Both the position numbers and the translations under genes were made by a program. The notes under the pieces were generated by a model that did no database searches, was not told the origin of the DNA, and was given only the letters and a program-made list of their open reading frames with translations. A DNA stretch of 64,000 nt from Massilia sp. 9I (GTDB lineage Bacteria; Pseudomonadota; Gammaproteobacteria; Burkholderiales; Burkholderiaceae_D): positions 2,581,795 to 2,645,794 of the forward strand of contig NZ_LR733275.1 of assembly GCF_902506415.1 (NCBI RefSeq), given 5' to 3'. Positions within the stretch are counted from its first letter, which is position 1; every line of letters starts with the position of its first letter. This document shows positions 47,323-54,644 of this stretch, one piece after another.

Positions 47323-48123
47323 TTACCGAGGCAAATATTTCCGGATTTGCAGCAACTGTTTGCGGATGGCCTTGTCGGGAATGCCGGGCACCAGCTTGTT
47401 CACCAATACAAAAAAGCGCTCCGCAGTGCCGAGCGTGTGCGTTGCCGACGTTCCCGACAGGAAGGCCATGAAGGCGTCCGCCACCGCGTCCGGCGTGTCC
47501 TCGGCCGTGCGCAGTTCTCGGTTCATTGCGTTGACCGCCGCGCTGTTGATCGCCGTGCGGGTGGCGCGCGGCGAGAAGTGGCGCACCGCAACCGTCGAAT
47601 CGGCGCATTCGCGCCGCAGCGCCTGCGAGAAACCGGCAAGCCCGGCCTTGGCGGCTCCGTAGGCGGCGAAGCCGGGAAAGCCGAGCGAACCGAATACCGA
47701 GCCGATGTTGACCACCTGGGCCGCCGGCGCCGTGCCAAGCAGGGGCAGCAGCTCGCGCGTGAGCAGCATCGGCGCCAGCAGGTTGGTCTCGATCTGGGTA
47801 CGGATGTCGGCTGGATCCTGGGTCTCGAAGGCGTGGAAGCTGCTCACGCCGGCGTTGTTGACCAGCAGGTCGATTCCGCCGGCGGCGCGGACGGTGGCTG
47901 CGATTGCGCTCAAGGTATGCTGCTCGCACAGGTCGCCGCACACGATCTGCACGTCGCAAGCGCGCAAGGATTCGGCCAGCGCCTCGAGCGCGGTGCGCTG
48001 GCGGCCGACCAGGATCAGCAGCGCGCACTGCGGCGCCAGGCGCTTCGCGATCGCCGCACCGATACCGCCGCTGGCGCCGGTGAGCACGGCGCGGTAGACG
48101 CCTGTCTTATGTGCCGCCGCCAT
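47323..48123 (-). CDS. SDR-family oxidoreductase of the hemolysin-like operon
   Basis: A 266-residue short-chain dehydrogenase. The cofactor motif is TGASGGIG near residue 16, NNAG near 90, catalytic Ser in VNIGSVFGSLGF near 138 and Tyr/Lys in AAYGAAKAG near 152-156. The Arg in LVGRQR after the second strand favours NADP(H). The start at 48123 is one base after the stop of the diiron oxidase gene, so the pair is tightly coupled. It probably reduces a carbonyl in the product of the ligase and oxidase. The C-terminal 35 residues (VNKLVPGIPDKAIRKQLLQI) resemble those of fatty-acyl-reductase-like SDRs. Confidence 0.88.
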   Translation of the reverse strand: MAAAHKTGVYRAVLTGASGGIGAAIAKRLAPQCALLILVGRQRTALEALAESLRACDVQIVCGDLCEQHTLSAIAATVRAAGGIDLLVNNAGVSSFHAFETQDPADIRTQIETNLLAPMLLTRELLPLLGTAPAAQVVNIGSVFGSLGFPGFAAYGAAKAGLAGFSQALRRECADSTVAVRHFSPRATRTAINSAAVNAMNRELRTAEDTPDAVADAFMAFLSGTSATHTLGTAERFFVLVNKLVPGIPDKAIRKQLLQIRKYLPR

Positions 48124-48124
48124 C

Positions 48125-48799
48125 TCAGCCCGCCTCCGCGAACAGCTGTTCGCCACGCGGCAGGCTGCGGAATACATTGCCGTACAAGCCGTACATCATG
48201 CGCGCCATGTGGATCACGGCCTCGCAATCGGCCTCGTCCTCGAGCCGGTTCATCAGTTTCTCGAAGAAGGCCACATGCTCGAGATCGAGGCTGCCGTGCG
48301 AGCTGAGGTAGCTGAACGCTTCGGCAGGAAGCGCCAGCGCCGACTGGATGCTGCCGGCGGCGTGGGTGGCCAGCGCCGTGCTGGTGCCTTCCAGTACATG
48401 CACCATCCCGAAGAAACCGACCGGGTTGCCGCGGTCGACCTGGTGGTAGGCATAGGCCACCATCAGCTCGGTGCTGGCATGGGGACGGGCGCGCCGCACC
48501 GCCTCGGCGTCGCCGCCGCAGGCACGGATATCGGACAGGATCCATTCCTGGTGGCCGACTTCCTCTTCGATGTATTCGGCGATCGCCTCGCGCAGCCATT
48601 CATGGCGCTCGCCCAGGCGGCTGCCACAGGCCATCAGCAGCGGCACCGTGTGCTTTACGTGGTGATAAGCCTGGGACAGGAAGGCAATGTACTGGGATGT
48701 CACGACCTGGCCCCGGAGGGCGTCCTGGATGATCGGGATCGCGAACATCTCCTGGCGCTGGGCCTCGGTGGCGGATTGCAGTTGGTCGAAAAAATTCAC
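48125..48799 (-). CDS. Heme-oxygenase-like diiron oxidase (iron-containing redox enzyme family)
   Basis: A 224-residue all-helical protein starting at GTG one base after the ligase stop. Likely metal ligands follow the pattern of this superfamily: Glu79 and His83 (EEEVGHQ), Glu137 (HVLEGTS), His168, Asp172 and His175 (SSHGSLDLEH). The relatives UndA (decarboxylates lauric acid to undecene), BesC and SznF are oxygen-dependent enzymes of this fold; TenA and PqqC are metal-free cousins. The intact metal residues favour an oxidase. With an acid-activating ligase just upstream, it may act on a fatty or amino acid or its activated form. The exact reaction is unknown. Confidence 0.82.
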   Translation of the reverse strand: MNFFDQLQSATEAQRQEMFAIPIIQDALRGQVVTSQYIAFLSQAYHHVKHTVPLLMACGSRLGERHEWLREAIAEYIEEEVGHQEWILSDIRACGGDAEAVRRARPHASTELMVAYAYHQVDRGNPVGFFGMVHVLEGTSTALATHAAGSIQSALALPAEAFSYLSSHGSLDLEHVAFFEKLMNRLEDEADCEAVIHMARMMYGLYGNVFRSLPRGEQLFAEAG

Positions 48800-48800
48800 G

Positions 48801-50267
48801 TCAGAGCTCCGGTTGGTCGAACAGGGATGCGATCTCGTTCGCATGGGTAGTGTGGATGGCGGCGCGGCGAAGGCGCCCGTTGGAAGTGAGCAGGCCGGCG
48901 GCCGGCGTGAACGGCGGCACCGCGCGCCAGCGCCGCAGCTGCGCGTAGTCCGGCAGCTGCGCATTGGCGCGATCCACCGCTTCTTGCAGCTGGACGAGGG
49001 TCAGCCCGGGCCGGGCCGGCACCAGCAAGGCGCCGAGCCAGGGCTGGCCCTCGCCGACCACGATCGCCTGTGCGATGGCGCCGCTGCCCAGCAAGGCCGC
49101 TTCCGGCCATTCGGGGGAAACGTTGCGTCCATAGCCGGTAATCAAAATATCCTTCTTGCGGCCGTCGACGAACAGGAAACCGTCGGCATCGAGATGGCCG
49201 AGGTCGCCAGTTGCCAGCCAGGGACCGTCCTGGACCGGTTGCCCGAGATAATGCGCCGCACAGCCCTCCACCAGGATTTCGCCGTCCCCTGCAATGGCCA
49301 CGCGCCGGTGCGCCAGCGGACGCCCGACGCTGCCGTCACGCTCGGCGCCCGGCAGGTTCAGCGCCACCACCGAAGCACACTCGGACAATCCATAGCCCTC
49401 GTACACCGGAAAACCGCGCGCCCGCGCCGCTGCCAGCAGCTGGGGCGGCATTTTGCCGCCACCGACGGCGACGAAGCGAAGGCTGGCGATGCGCGGGTCG
49501 TCCGGCGCGCTGGCCGCGACCAGCGCCTGCAGCATCTGCGGCACCAGGGTAATACTATGCGGCGCGTAGCGCGCAATCGCCTCCAGGCAAGCCACGGGAT
49601 CGAAGCCGCTGGCGCCCTGCATGCCGGTCTCGGCGAGCGGCGGGCAAATGGTGGTTGCGCCGCTCAGCAGCGCCGTATAGGGACCGGCGATATTCTCGAG
49701 CAGCACCGCGAAGGGCAGCAGGCACAGGTGGCGTTCCAGCCCCAGCGGCGCCACACCTTCCCGCAGCGCGGTGGCGACTTCCCATTGCCGGGCGGCCGAG
49801 AGGCACACGCCTTTTGGCGCCGAAGTCGTGCCGGAGGTGAAGGTAAGCTTCTGCACGCCGGTAAGATTCACAGCGTGTGGCGAACGCCGGGTTTCGCACA
49901 GCGCCAGCGGGCCATCCACGGCGAGCACGGCATCGAAGCCGAGCGCCGCGCCCTGGGCCGGGTCGGCGCAGAACAGCGCGCCGACGCCGCTTTCAGCGAT
50001 CACGTGCATCCACTGCTGCGGGGTGAAGAACAGCGGCAGCGGTACCAGGGTAAGGCCGAGCACCTGGGTGGCGAGGTCCACCATCAGCCAATCGGGTGAG
50101 TTGTCAGCAAGGATGCCTACCGGCGCCTCCGGCCGGGCGCGTGCCCGCAGGACAGCGCAGAGGTCCGCGAGCCGCTGCATCAGTGCGGCGCGGTCGAACT
50201 CCCGGCGGCCGTCAGTCAGCAGGACGGCGGTGCCGGGAAGCGAGTCGAGCAAGTTCTGTATAACCAT
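48801..50267 (-). CDS. AMP-dependent acyl ligase/synthetase
   Basis: A 488-residue member of the acyl-adenylate-forming family. Core motifs: A3 LTFTSGTTSAPKGV near residue 143, A5 YEGYGLSE near 290, A7 ATGDLGHLDADGF near 365, A8 GRKKDILITGYGRNVSP near 385. The A10 position, usually an NGK with the catalytic Lys, reads SNGRLRR, so Lys is replaced by Arg. It starts at the ATG at 50267, overlapping the hemolysin-like gene by 56 bases; an ATG 15 bases earlier is possible. It should activate a carboxylic acid with ATP. Substrate (fatty or other acid) is not readable from sequence. Confidence 0.88.
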   Translation of the reverse strand: MVIQNLLDSLPGTAVLLTDGRREFDRAALMQRLADLCAVLRARARPEAPVGILADNSPDWLMVDLATQVLGLTLVPLPLFFTPQQWMHVIAESGVGALFCADPAQGAALGFDAVLAVDGPLALCETRRSPHAVNLTGVQKLTFTSGTTSAPKGVCLSAARQWEVATALREGVAPLGLERHLCLLPFAVLLENIAGPYTALLSGATTICPPLAETGMQGASGFDPVACLEAIARYAPHSITLVPQMLQALVAASAPDDPRIASLRFVAVGGGKMPPQLLAAARARGFPVYEGYGLSECASVVALNLPGAERDGSVGRPLAHRRVAIAGDGEILVEGCAAHYLGQPVQDGPWLATGDLGHLDADGFLFVDGRKKDILITGYGRNVSPEWPEAALLGSGAIAQAIVVGEGQPWLGALLVPARPGLTLVQLQEAVDRANAQLPDYAQLRRWRAVPPFTPAAGLLTSNGRLRRAAIHTTHANEIASLFDQPEL

Positions 50268-50859
50268 AATGTATGTCGCCAAACATGACTTGGGGATGGG
50301 TGTCGTAATAGCTGCCCCACTGGGAGCCGCCGCCGGGCAGGCGCGCCGGATCGGCTACGGCCAGCGCCTGGGGCCGCAGGTGCAGGCGGCCGAAGGAATT
50401 GAGCAGGCTGGTAGTCGCGGTGAAGGCCACGATGCGCAGGCCCAGTTCGTGCAGCAGTGCGGTGGTGCCGACAATGAGCGCGCGCGCCGCGCCGGGATGG
50501 GTGGCGGCCAGATTGCCAACTTCGACGATGTCGCCGCGGGCGACGGGCCGTTCGAGGCGCGCCCCGACCGCGGCCTCGATCGGACCGTCGAGGTAGCGCT
50601 CGAGAAACAGGGGCGCGGCGCCCGCCAGCGAATATCCGAGTGCCGCTTTCCAGGCGCCATCGGCGTCGCGGCAACCCACCAGGGTGTCGCTGAAGTGCTC
50701 GATATGCGCGCCGTAGTTGCGCAGGAAAGCCGCGGCGATGAAGGCTTCGAGCCCAGCCCTTCCCGGCTCGCCCCGTTCGAAGCGCTCGAGCGCGGCGCGG
50801 GCCTGGCAGCTCGGTGCCGGCGCCGCCTCCCGCATTGGCGGATCCGAGACCTTGAACAT
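50212..50859 (-). CDS. Thermostable-hemolysin family protein (GNAT-like)
   Basis: A 215-residue protein. The segment FIAAAFLRNYGAHIEHFSDT, then GDIVEVGNLAATHPGAARAL and GLRIVAFTATTSLLNSFGRL matches the thermostable hemolysin family named after the Vibrio delta-hemolysin. As I recall, that family belongs with acetyltransferase (GNAT)-fold proteins, which also include LuxI-type signal synthases. The name does not prove hemolysis. As first gene of an operon with acyl ligase, diiron oxidase and SDR, an acyl-transfer role is more attractive. There is no signal peptide. The promoter should be in 50860-51118. Confidence 0.85.
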   Translation of the reverse strand: MFKVSDPPMREAAPAPSCQARAALERFERGEPGRAGLEAFIAAAFLRNYGAHIEHFSDTLVGCRDADGAWKAALGYSLAGAAPLFLERYLDGPIEAAVGARLERPVARGDIVEVGNLAATHPGAARALIVGTTALLHELGLRIVAFTATTSLLNSFGRLHLRPQALAVADPARLPGGGSQWGSYYDTHPQVMFGDIHYGYTELARLASRHRRPAD

Positions 50860-51118
50860 GATAGTGTGCCTTTACTTGAAACTGTTGCAGTGGCACAAGA
50901 CTATGGGACGAACATTAACCCGAGATTAAGCGCGCGTCCGCTCTGGCACACCACGGGGGGAGTGGGTCCGAAGCGACGGCTGGCGCGACAGAGACACACA
51001 TGCTTTATGCGCGGGTCGCCTCGGACGGGCAATGCTGTGCTCAATCGGCGCTCACGGAGCTGAACCGCGTTTCGCCAACGCCCTCAACTGTACGCAATGC
51101 ACGGATGTGCGCCGGCGC

Positions 51119-51850
51119 CTAGCCGGAGGTGCCCGCCGCGAGCGCCTTCAATCTCGCCATGTCAAGCACGGTAATGTCGCGCTTGTCCACGATAAGCCAG
51201 CCCTGGGACTTGAAGCGTGTCAGCAGTCGACTAACGCTCTCGATGGTCAAGCCAAGGTAGTTGCCTATCTCCTCGCGCGACATGCGCAGTTGCAGGCAGG
51301 TAGACGAATAGCCGCGCGCAGCATAACGCGACATAAGGTTAAGCAGAAAGACGGCGAAACGCTGTTCCGCCCGCATGTTACCGAGGAAGAGCATGACATT
51401 CTGCTCGCGCGTGATTTCCTGGCTCAGGATGCGATGAAAGTGACGCAGCAGCGCCGGTACTTCTGCAAACAGTTCTTCCAGCCGGGCGAACGGAATTTCG
51501 CATACTTCGCTGTCCTCGAGGGCCACCGCATCGCAGTGGTGACTGCCGCTGATGGCGTCCATCCCAAGCAACTCGCCCGCCATCTGGAATCCGGTGATTT
51601 GGGATTCTCCAGCCGAGTTGACTTGATAGGTCTTGAAATGCCCGAAACGGATCGCGTAAAGCTGACGGAAGGGATCGCCTCGCCGGTACAGGTGCTGGTC
51701 GCGGAAAACGCGGCGGCGAAGGCCGATGATCATGTCGAGCCGGTCGACGTCGGCGTCACCGAGTCCCATCGGCAGGCACAGGGCGTGCATGCTGCAGGCA
51801 CCGCAGCTGGCCTTGAGCTTGGGCGCATCGATCATGATCGGCGCAATCAT
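51119..51850 (-). CDS. fnr: FNR-type oxygen-sensing regulator
   Basis: A 243-residue CRP/FNR-family activator. The four cysteines needed for the [4Fe-4S] cluster are present: Cys16, Cys19 and Cys25 (CGACSMHALC) and Cys117 (DSEVCEIPF). The cyclic-nucleotide-like domain is followed by a dimerisation helix and the helix-turn-helix RMSREEIGNYLGLTIESVSR near residue 190, including the ESVSR recognition motif for TTGAT-N4-ATCAA. It therefore switches genes when oxygen is low. Three matching boxes occur within 7 kb (52071, 57616, 58003), before genes of this region. Confidence 0.95.
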   Translation of the reverse strand: MIAPIMIDAPKLKASCGACSMHALCLPMGLGDADVDRLDMIIGLRRRVFRDQHLYRRGDPFRQLYAIRFGHFKTYQVNSAGESQITGFQMAGELLGMDAISGSHHCDAVALEDSEVCEIPFARLEELFAEVPALLRHFHRILSQEITREQNVMLFLGNMRAEQRFAVFLLNLMSRYAARGYSSTCLQLRMSREEIGNYLGLTIESVSRLLTRFKSQGWLIVDKRDITVLDMARLKALAAGTSG

Positions 51851-52070
51851 CGGCTTGGTGGCGTGATGTAAGAGGAGCAGCCCATTGTAGGCGTCAATAC
51901 ACGCCTTGGGCCATCATGTTGCTAAATCGTCACAAGCGCTGAGGGCAAAACACCTCGGGTCGACTTGCGTAGAGAAACGCCGTTCCTTTAAAAAGGCGCT
52001 GGCAAGCTTCTAGCGCTTGAGCTTGAGAACGCGTCAGTAGCTTGTTCCAAGGCATTTATGGAAAGTCATT

Positions 52071-52084
52071 TTGATCTGCGTCAA
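52071..52084. promoter_or_regulatory. FNR box upstream of the L,D-transpeptidase gene
   Basis: TTGATCTGCGTCAA matches TTGAT-N4-(A/G)TCAA in both half sites. It overlaps the most upstream possible start codon (52084) of the transpeptidase, which argues that translation starts downstream of it. Confidence 0.75.
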
Positions 52085-52119
52085 TGACGGGCTATTTCAA
52101 TCCCCCGTATCGTTGCGGC

Positions 52120-53730
52120 ATGGCTTCCCTCTCTATGAATGCTGCCGCCCCTAGCCATTGCGCTGTTTGCGCCCGCATCGCTTTCCTGTTCATGCTCACC
52201 CTGCCGGCTGGCGCCGCCATGCCCCGGTCGCCGCCAAGCGCGCCCGCGCCAGGAGCATGGACACCCATCGATGCGCGCCAGCTGATCCCGCGCCTGTACG
52301 GCGCAAGCCACATGTTGTGGCTGTCCGATGGTCCGGTGCGCGCGCGCCTGGCGCTGCGCCTCTTGCGCGGCGCACGGGAGCACGGACTGGATCCTGCCAA
52401 CTACGACGTGGACCGGCTCGAACGCCGCCTGGACGAGCCGCTGGACAGGACCGCCGCCATCGCCTTCGACCGGGAGCTCAGCACCGCAATGCTCCAGTAC
52501 CTTGCCGACCTCCACGCCGGCCGGGTCGCGTCGGCCTATCGCCAGGTGCCGGGAACAGACCGCGGCTTCGATCCGGTGGACCGCCTGCACCAAGCCCTCC
52601 AGGAAGGCGGCCTCGAGGACGTAATCGAGGCCGCAGCGCCGTCCATCCCCCTCTACGGCCGGGTCAAGTCCGCCCTGGCGCGCTACCGGGACATGGCCCG
52701 CAGTGCACCGCACTGGGCCGCACTTCCCCACCCCTCCCCGGCGGTCGCGCCGGGCGACGCCTATCCGGGCAGCGCCCTGCTGCGCGAACGATTGCGCCTG
52801 CTGGGCGACCTCGACGGCGTGACGGAGGCGGACGACGGCACCTACACCGCGGCGCTGGCGGCGGCCGTGCGGCGCTTCCAGGCACGCCACGGCCTTGCCG
52901 AAGACGGCATCCTCGGTCCCGGGACGGTCGCGGCCCTGTCGGTACCGCTGTCCAGGCGCGTCACGCAGCTGGCGCTGACGCTGGAGCGCCTGCGCTGGCT
53001 GCCGCCCATTACCAGTGGGCGGGTGGTGGCAGTGAACGTGCCGACCTACCGCCTGTGGACCGTCGACGCGCGCGACAACTACGCCGCGCCTTCGCTGGAA
53101 ATGCGGGTCATCGTCGGCACCGCCGCCCGGACCCAGACCCCGCTGTTCATCGGCGAGGTGCGCTACCTGGAATTCAACCCCTACTGGAACGTCCCGCCCA
53201 GCATCCAGTCTGCCGAGATCGTGCCCAGGCTTGCGCGCAACCCCGCCTACCTGGAACAGAACGACATGGAAGTGGTGGGCGCCGACGGCCGCCCACGCCA
53301 GCTGGCGCCAGCGGCGGCGCTGGACGCGCTGCGCGCCGGCAGCGCGCGGGTAAGGCAGCGTCCCGGCGCGCGCAACGTGTTGGGCGAGCTCAAGTTCGCC
53401 ATGCCGAACCCGATGAACATCTACCTCCACTCGACTTCCGCGAAAGAGCTGTTCGGCCGCAGCCGCCGCGACCTGAGCCACGGCTGCATCCGGGTCGAGC
53501 GGCCGGCCGAACTGGCGCAGTTCGTGCTCGCCGACCCGCAGCGCTGGAATGCGGCGGCCGTCGCCGCCGCCATGGCCGATGGCCGCAACCGCAGCGTCTC
53601 CCTGCCGCGCCCCGTGCCCGTGATCCTGTTCTATGCCACCGCCCTGGCCGACCGCCATGGCCGCGTGCTGTTTTCCCAGGACATCTACGGACTCGATCCG
53701 GCACTGGCCGCCGCGCTGCACCTGGAATAG
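52120..53730 (+). CDS. L,D-transpeptidase (YcbB/LdtD type)
   Basis: A 536-residue (if started at 52120) periplasmic enzyme forming 3-3 cross-links in peptidoglycan. A hydrophobic export segment (CARIAFLFMLTLPAGAAMP) is followed by a scaffold domain, a peptidoglycan-binding domain (AVRRFQARHGLAEDGILGPG near residue 265) and the YkuD catalytic domain with HSTSAKELFGRSRRDLSHGC near 450-470; the Cys in SHGCIRVE is the nucleophile. The start is uncertain: 52084, 52120 and 52135 are possible and none has a good ribosome site. The FNR box argues against 52084. FNR control would link wall remodelling to oxygen limitation. Confidence 0.9.
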   Translation: MASLSMNAAAPSHCAVCARIAFLFMLTLPAGAAMPRSPPSAPAPGAWTPIDARQLIPRLYGASHMLWLSDGPVRARLALRLLRGAREHGLDPANYDVDRLERRLDEPLDRTAAIAFDRELSTAMLQYLADLHAGRVASAYRQVPGTDRGFDPVDRLHQALQEGGLEDVIEAAAPSIPLYGRVKSALARYRDMARSAPHWAALPHPSPAVAPGDAYPGSALLRERLRLLGDLDGVTEADDGTYTAALAAAVRRFQARHGLAEDGILGPGTVAALSVPLSRRVTQLALTLERLRWLPPITSGRVVAVNVPTYRLWTVDARDNYAAPSLEMRVIVGTAARTQTPLFIGEVRYLEFNPYWNVPPSIQSAEIVPRLARNPAYLEQNDMEVVGADGRPRQLAPAAALDALRAGSARVRQRPGARNVLGELKFAMPNPMNIYLHSTSAKELFGRSRRDLSHGCIRVERPAELAQFVLADPQRWNAAAVAAAMADGRNRSVSLPRPVPVILFYATALADRHGRVLFSQDIYGLDPALAAALHLE

Positions 53731-53747
53731 CACCGGGGCCCGCGCCG

Positions 53748-54644
53748 TCAGCCGGCGCGCGCCGCCAGCAGCTCGCGGGCGGCGGCGGCGAGGTCTGCGG
53801 CCATGTCGATGGCGGCGCTGGGATGCCCGACCGTGTTGGTCGCGGCAATGCGCGCCACGCCGGCGGCCAGCAGCGTTTCGTACGCATCCCCGGCGAACAG
53901 CGGATGCACCACGACGCACACCGGCGCCGCCATGCCGGCCTCGCGGATGCGCGCGGCCGCCGCCAGGGTCCGGCCGGTGGAGGCGATGTCGTCGACCAGC
54001 ACCGGCGTGCAGATCCGCCATGGGCCCGGCTCGGGAACCGAGACCGTCACGTCGCGGTCGCCGTGCCGGTCCTTGTGCAGGGTGATCCAGGGACAGCCGA
54101 TCGCGGCCGCGACCCGCGCCACCCACTGCGCGCTCTCCTCGTCGGGTCCGACCAGCACCGGACGCGGGACCTCGGCCGCGATCCACTGCGCCAGCCGGGG
54201 CGCGGCATGCACCACCCGGGTCGGGATGGCATACACCTGGTCCAGGCTGGCGAACCGGTGCAAGTGGGGATCGACCGTCACCAGCCAGTTGACGGCGCTG
54301 CCCAGCAGGCGCGCGAAATGGCGCGCCGTGACGCCCTCGCCCGGCTGGAAGCGGGCGTCCTGGCGCAAGTAGGCCAGATAGGGCACCACCAGGCCGACCC
54401 GGCGCGCACCCAGTTCGCGCGCGACGCAGGCCGCCAGGCACAGCGGCACGAACTTGGCGTCCGGCCGGTCGAGGCTGCACACCAGCACCACCTCGCGTCC
54501 GGCCGGGTCCGACAGGAAACGCACATGGCTCTCGCTGTCGGGAAAGGCGCGCAGTTCCCAGCGGCCCGCTTCGAAACCGCCCTGGCGGCACAGCGCCGCC
54601 GCCATCGCCTCGTTGCCGGGCAGGGCGAACAGCAGCGGCGTCAC
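53748..54644 (-). CDS. Ribose-phosphate pyrophosphokinase homologue
   Basis: A 298-residue PRPP-synthetase-type protein, shorter than classical bacterial Prs. It starts with GTG overlapping the upstream gene's stop by four bases. Segments LRAFPDSESHVRF, VVPYLAYLRQDARFQPGE and VTVDPHLHRF are the ATP and ribose-phosphate sites; LVDDIASTGRTLAAAA near residue 210 is the PRPP loop. It resembles archaeal-type enzymes more than housekeeping bacterial ones. In an operon with an AMP-phosphorylase-type enzyme it may move ribose phosphates between nucleotide breakdown and PRPP. Family is firm, physiological direction open. Confidence 0.88.
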   Translation of the reverse strand: MTPLLFALPGNEAMAAALCRQGGFEAGRWELRAFPDSESHVRFLSDPAGREVVLVCSLDRPDAKFVPLCLAACVARELGARRVGLVVPYLAYLRQDARFQPGEGVTARHFARLLGSAVNWLVTVDPHLHRFASLDQVYAIPTRVVHAAPRLAQWIAAEVPRPVLVGPDEESAQWVARVAAAIGCPWITLHKDRHGDRDVTVSVPEPGPWRICTPVLVDDIASTGRTLAAAARIREAGMAAPVCVVVHPLFAGDAYETLLAAGVARIAATNTVGHPSAAIDMAADLAAAARELLAARAG

